Shown here one piece after another: positions 54,601 to 57,600 of a stretch of DNA of 64,000 bases. This DNA comes from Candidula unifasciata. Taxonomy: Eukaryota > Mollusca > Gastropoda > Stylommatophora > Geomitridae. Where the stretch lies: the NCBI GenBank assembly GCA_905116865.2, contig CAJHNH020007979.1, positions 152,001 through 216,000 of the forward strand, in the 5' to 3' direction. The notes below the pieces were generated by a model. That model searched no databases and had not been told where the DNA came from. It saw nothing but the letters and a program-made list of their open reading frames with translations. Position 1 is the stretch's first letter. The number at the start of each line of letters is the position of its first letter. The position numbers and the translations under genes were made by a program.

Positions 54601-57600
54601 CATATTTATCCATGGCTCTGACCCATTTGCAGAGACCTTCGCATGCTGTTGATGCAGACTTGATTTTATCAGGATCAAAATCTGGATTAGGAATGTACTG
54701 CTTTCTTATCCTCTGAATATTTGCCATAGGAATATTATCCTGTATAAAATATATTGTGTATTTATTTAGCATGCAAATATATAGTGAGTACGCAACATTT
54801 TTAACTCTTTCAGGCACATGAATTTTGACAGACTTGGCCCACATTAATTTCCCTTTACAAAATGGCAAAGGGGTGGGTGTACAAGAAAGGCAATAGAGAA
54901 TGTATTATACTTCTAATACTAATAAAAGTATATACATTGTTAAAGAGAAATGAATGTACATTTTAAATGTGATGTTAAGTAAATGTTTAATTTTTTTATA
55001 GTTAGATGGAAAGAAGAATTCAGCAAGTCTTAATTTAACAAAAACAAAATTTTACAAACAAATTCTTCACTTACTATGATTTTGCAGCCACACCAGTAGT
55101 GAATAACTAAATTTGAGAACAAAACTTCAGTTTGTTCAATTTGCTAACAAATTCCAAAGTTATGACAAGTTTCTGGGTTAGTTTGGCACTCAGGAGCTCT
55201 TAGTTCTCACAGAGTGCTGAAAAAAATTTCAGAGAAAAAATGGCCGCAAAATGAGCCATTACACACACGCTATCTACTATTTACTTTGTACAGCTATATA
55301 CAGACTGTAACTGCAATGATTTTAATGTAGATTAGCCATAGTATAGTACAATCGCTTTGTTTATAGCACTTTCCTTCTCTTACACCATAAATACGGTAGC
55401 AATGCGACATTGTCTGAGTAATAAACTTAACAGAATCACTAGATTCAGAACAGCTGATCACTTATCTTCGCTAGTGAAAATGCCCCGTCCGAATCATTTT
55501 CCGAAAAATCTAAATTTTCATTATCATTATCAGAATTAAAAACATCTGACTGAAACAATTTCAGAGCTTCGGCCGCAGAAAGACGCACTCTGCGACCTGT
55601 ACCTTGTGGCTGGAACATTGGTATTCATGGCACTCGAAAACAAACTTAGAAAATGCAATGTTGAAAAAAATTTAGCTGTTTATCCTATCAAATTACACAC
55701 GTGTGGTTTAAGCTCGGAAATGCAGCTAAAAGGATTTCAGCAGAGTGACTTTCCCTGAATAGTTTAATCGTACCTCCAATCATTAGAAACTAGTACGGAG
55801 GCGTGTGCGAAGCAAAATGTACGGGACATATGATCGATGATGGCAGCCTTGTTTGGGCAAAACGGAACTTCTGAAACAACACTCACACTGTTACTTGGGC
55901 CTCAAAGAGTTAAGGAGGCTAAGTACATATGATCGATGATGGCAGCCTTGTTTGGGCAAAACGGAACTTCTGAAACAACACTCACACTGTTACTTGGGCC
56001 TCAAAGAGTTAAGGAGGCTAAGTACACATTTGGCACATTATACTTACTTTATCAAACTCTCGTAGCTGTTCAAGAAATTTCATGTCACTAAGCATTTTCT
56101 TTGATGGGCCCCAGTAGTCTTCTATCTTTTTACCAGAACCATCTGGAGCATTAATACGTTCCGGTTTGACTCCTCGCACTACACAGACAGCCTCCAAAAC
56201 AAGTTTTACAAGGTAGGGAGGACTTTTCATGGTTTTCACCAAAGTGATATCCTATAACACAAGAAATAAAAAATCATAAATAAAAAAAAAATATCATCTT
56301 TATAGACTTGCCTCTAGAAATAAACAAAAACATAAAATAAATTACTCACTTTTCATACACACAGCCACAAGGGACATAATGTATCTTTTAGATGAACAGT
56401 CTTGAATAGACAAAAACAACTAAATTTAAAAAAAAAGTACTAATAAATCACACATACCTAATTAAAGATTATGAACCAACATGCTTTGGTCATCTCTGGG
56501 AGAAAGTTGGTTTTTTTTTTTAAATGTAGGTCAATCAACTCTCAAAACTAAAGAGTGACCATTGGCTAGTAAGAAGTACCAGAAGCTCTTTCCCTGCTTC
56601 TTTGCTATAATTAGTGCAGAATAATTATTTCCTGAAAGTATTTTCTTAGGAGGTAATCGTTATTAATTTTGTTTTCCAAAGTGTTACAGTAAAACCTTGT
56701 TAACATGATTCCAAGAGATGAAAAGCTTCGTTTGTGTAGAAAAAAAAATTGGTGTGCTAATTAAGATTTTCCTGCTAGGACCTAAATTTTGTTAACGTTG
56801 AACATGTTTTCTTCTTAAGCAAGTTCATGTTAATGAGTTTTCACTGTTTCTGATTTCACATTCGAGGTGAAAATCCTGATATTTTATAATGTGTTTAATT
56901 TTACTAACATATTAATAACTGTTCTATCTTGAATTGTGATTTGCTTTGGGAACATCGTATCTAATTTTCATTGTGCACCAAGAAGGTAAGTTGAAATAAG
57001 TTGAAAAACACTTTATTACTACCTTCTCTGAGCATATCATCTATTTGTTTAATAATATTTTACTATTTGCATACACAGAAAAAACACATTAAAAAACAAT
57101 TCTGAGAACTGCCAGGACTTAATATTAATAGAAGAAACAATAACAATCTGAGAAACACCAATAACACACTGTTATTAATAGAAGGTGAGCAGGAAAAATA
57201 AAACCTAGTGGAGCAAGGAAACTGGCGGCATGCAAAATATAGTTCAGACATTCATCATCATGTAGCAGGTCCTTTGCAGAATGTCGCTCTCATCACGGTC
57301 AGTGTGAAAGAAACACAGTCTTTCGCCACCTTTTCTGCCATGTGCGTTTTCATATCCAAGGAGTCAGTTATATCTTGTACCCATTTTTAACTACTACCCA
57401 AACTTGCTCAGTAATCATTCTCTTCCCCAGTCCATGTTTGTGGTCTGCTTGGCCTGTGGGTCTCAACACCAGATCCTTGAGTTTCGTTATTTGGCTTCCA
57501 GGATACGTTTCTTAGGATAATATAGTAGTTTCCACTTGCTTTCTGCATCTACATGGCTTTAGACTATCTCCTTTGCCATCAGCAAATTTTAGATTGTCAG

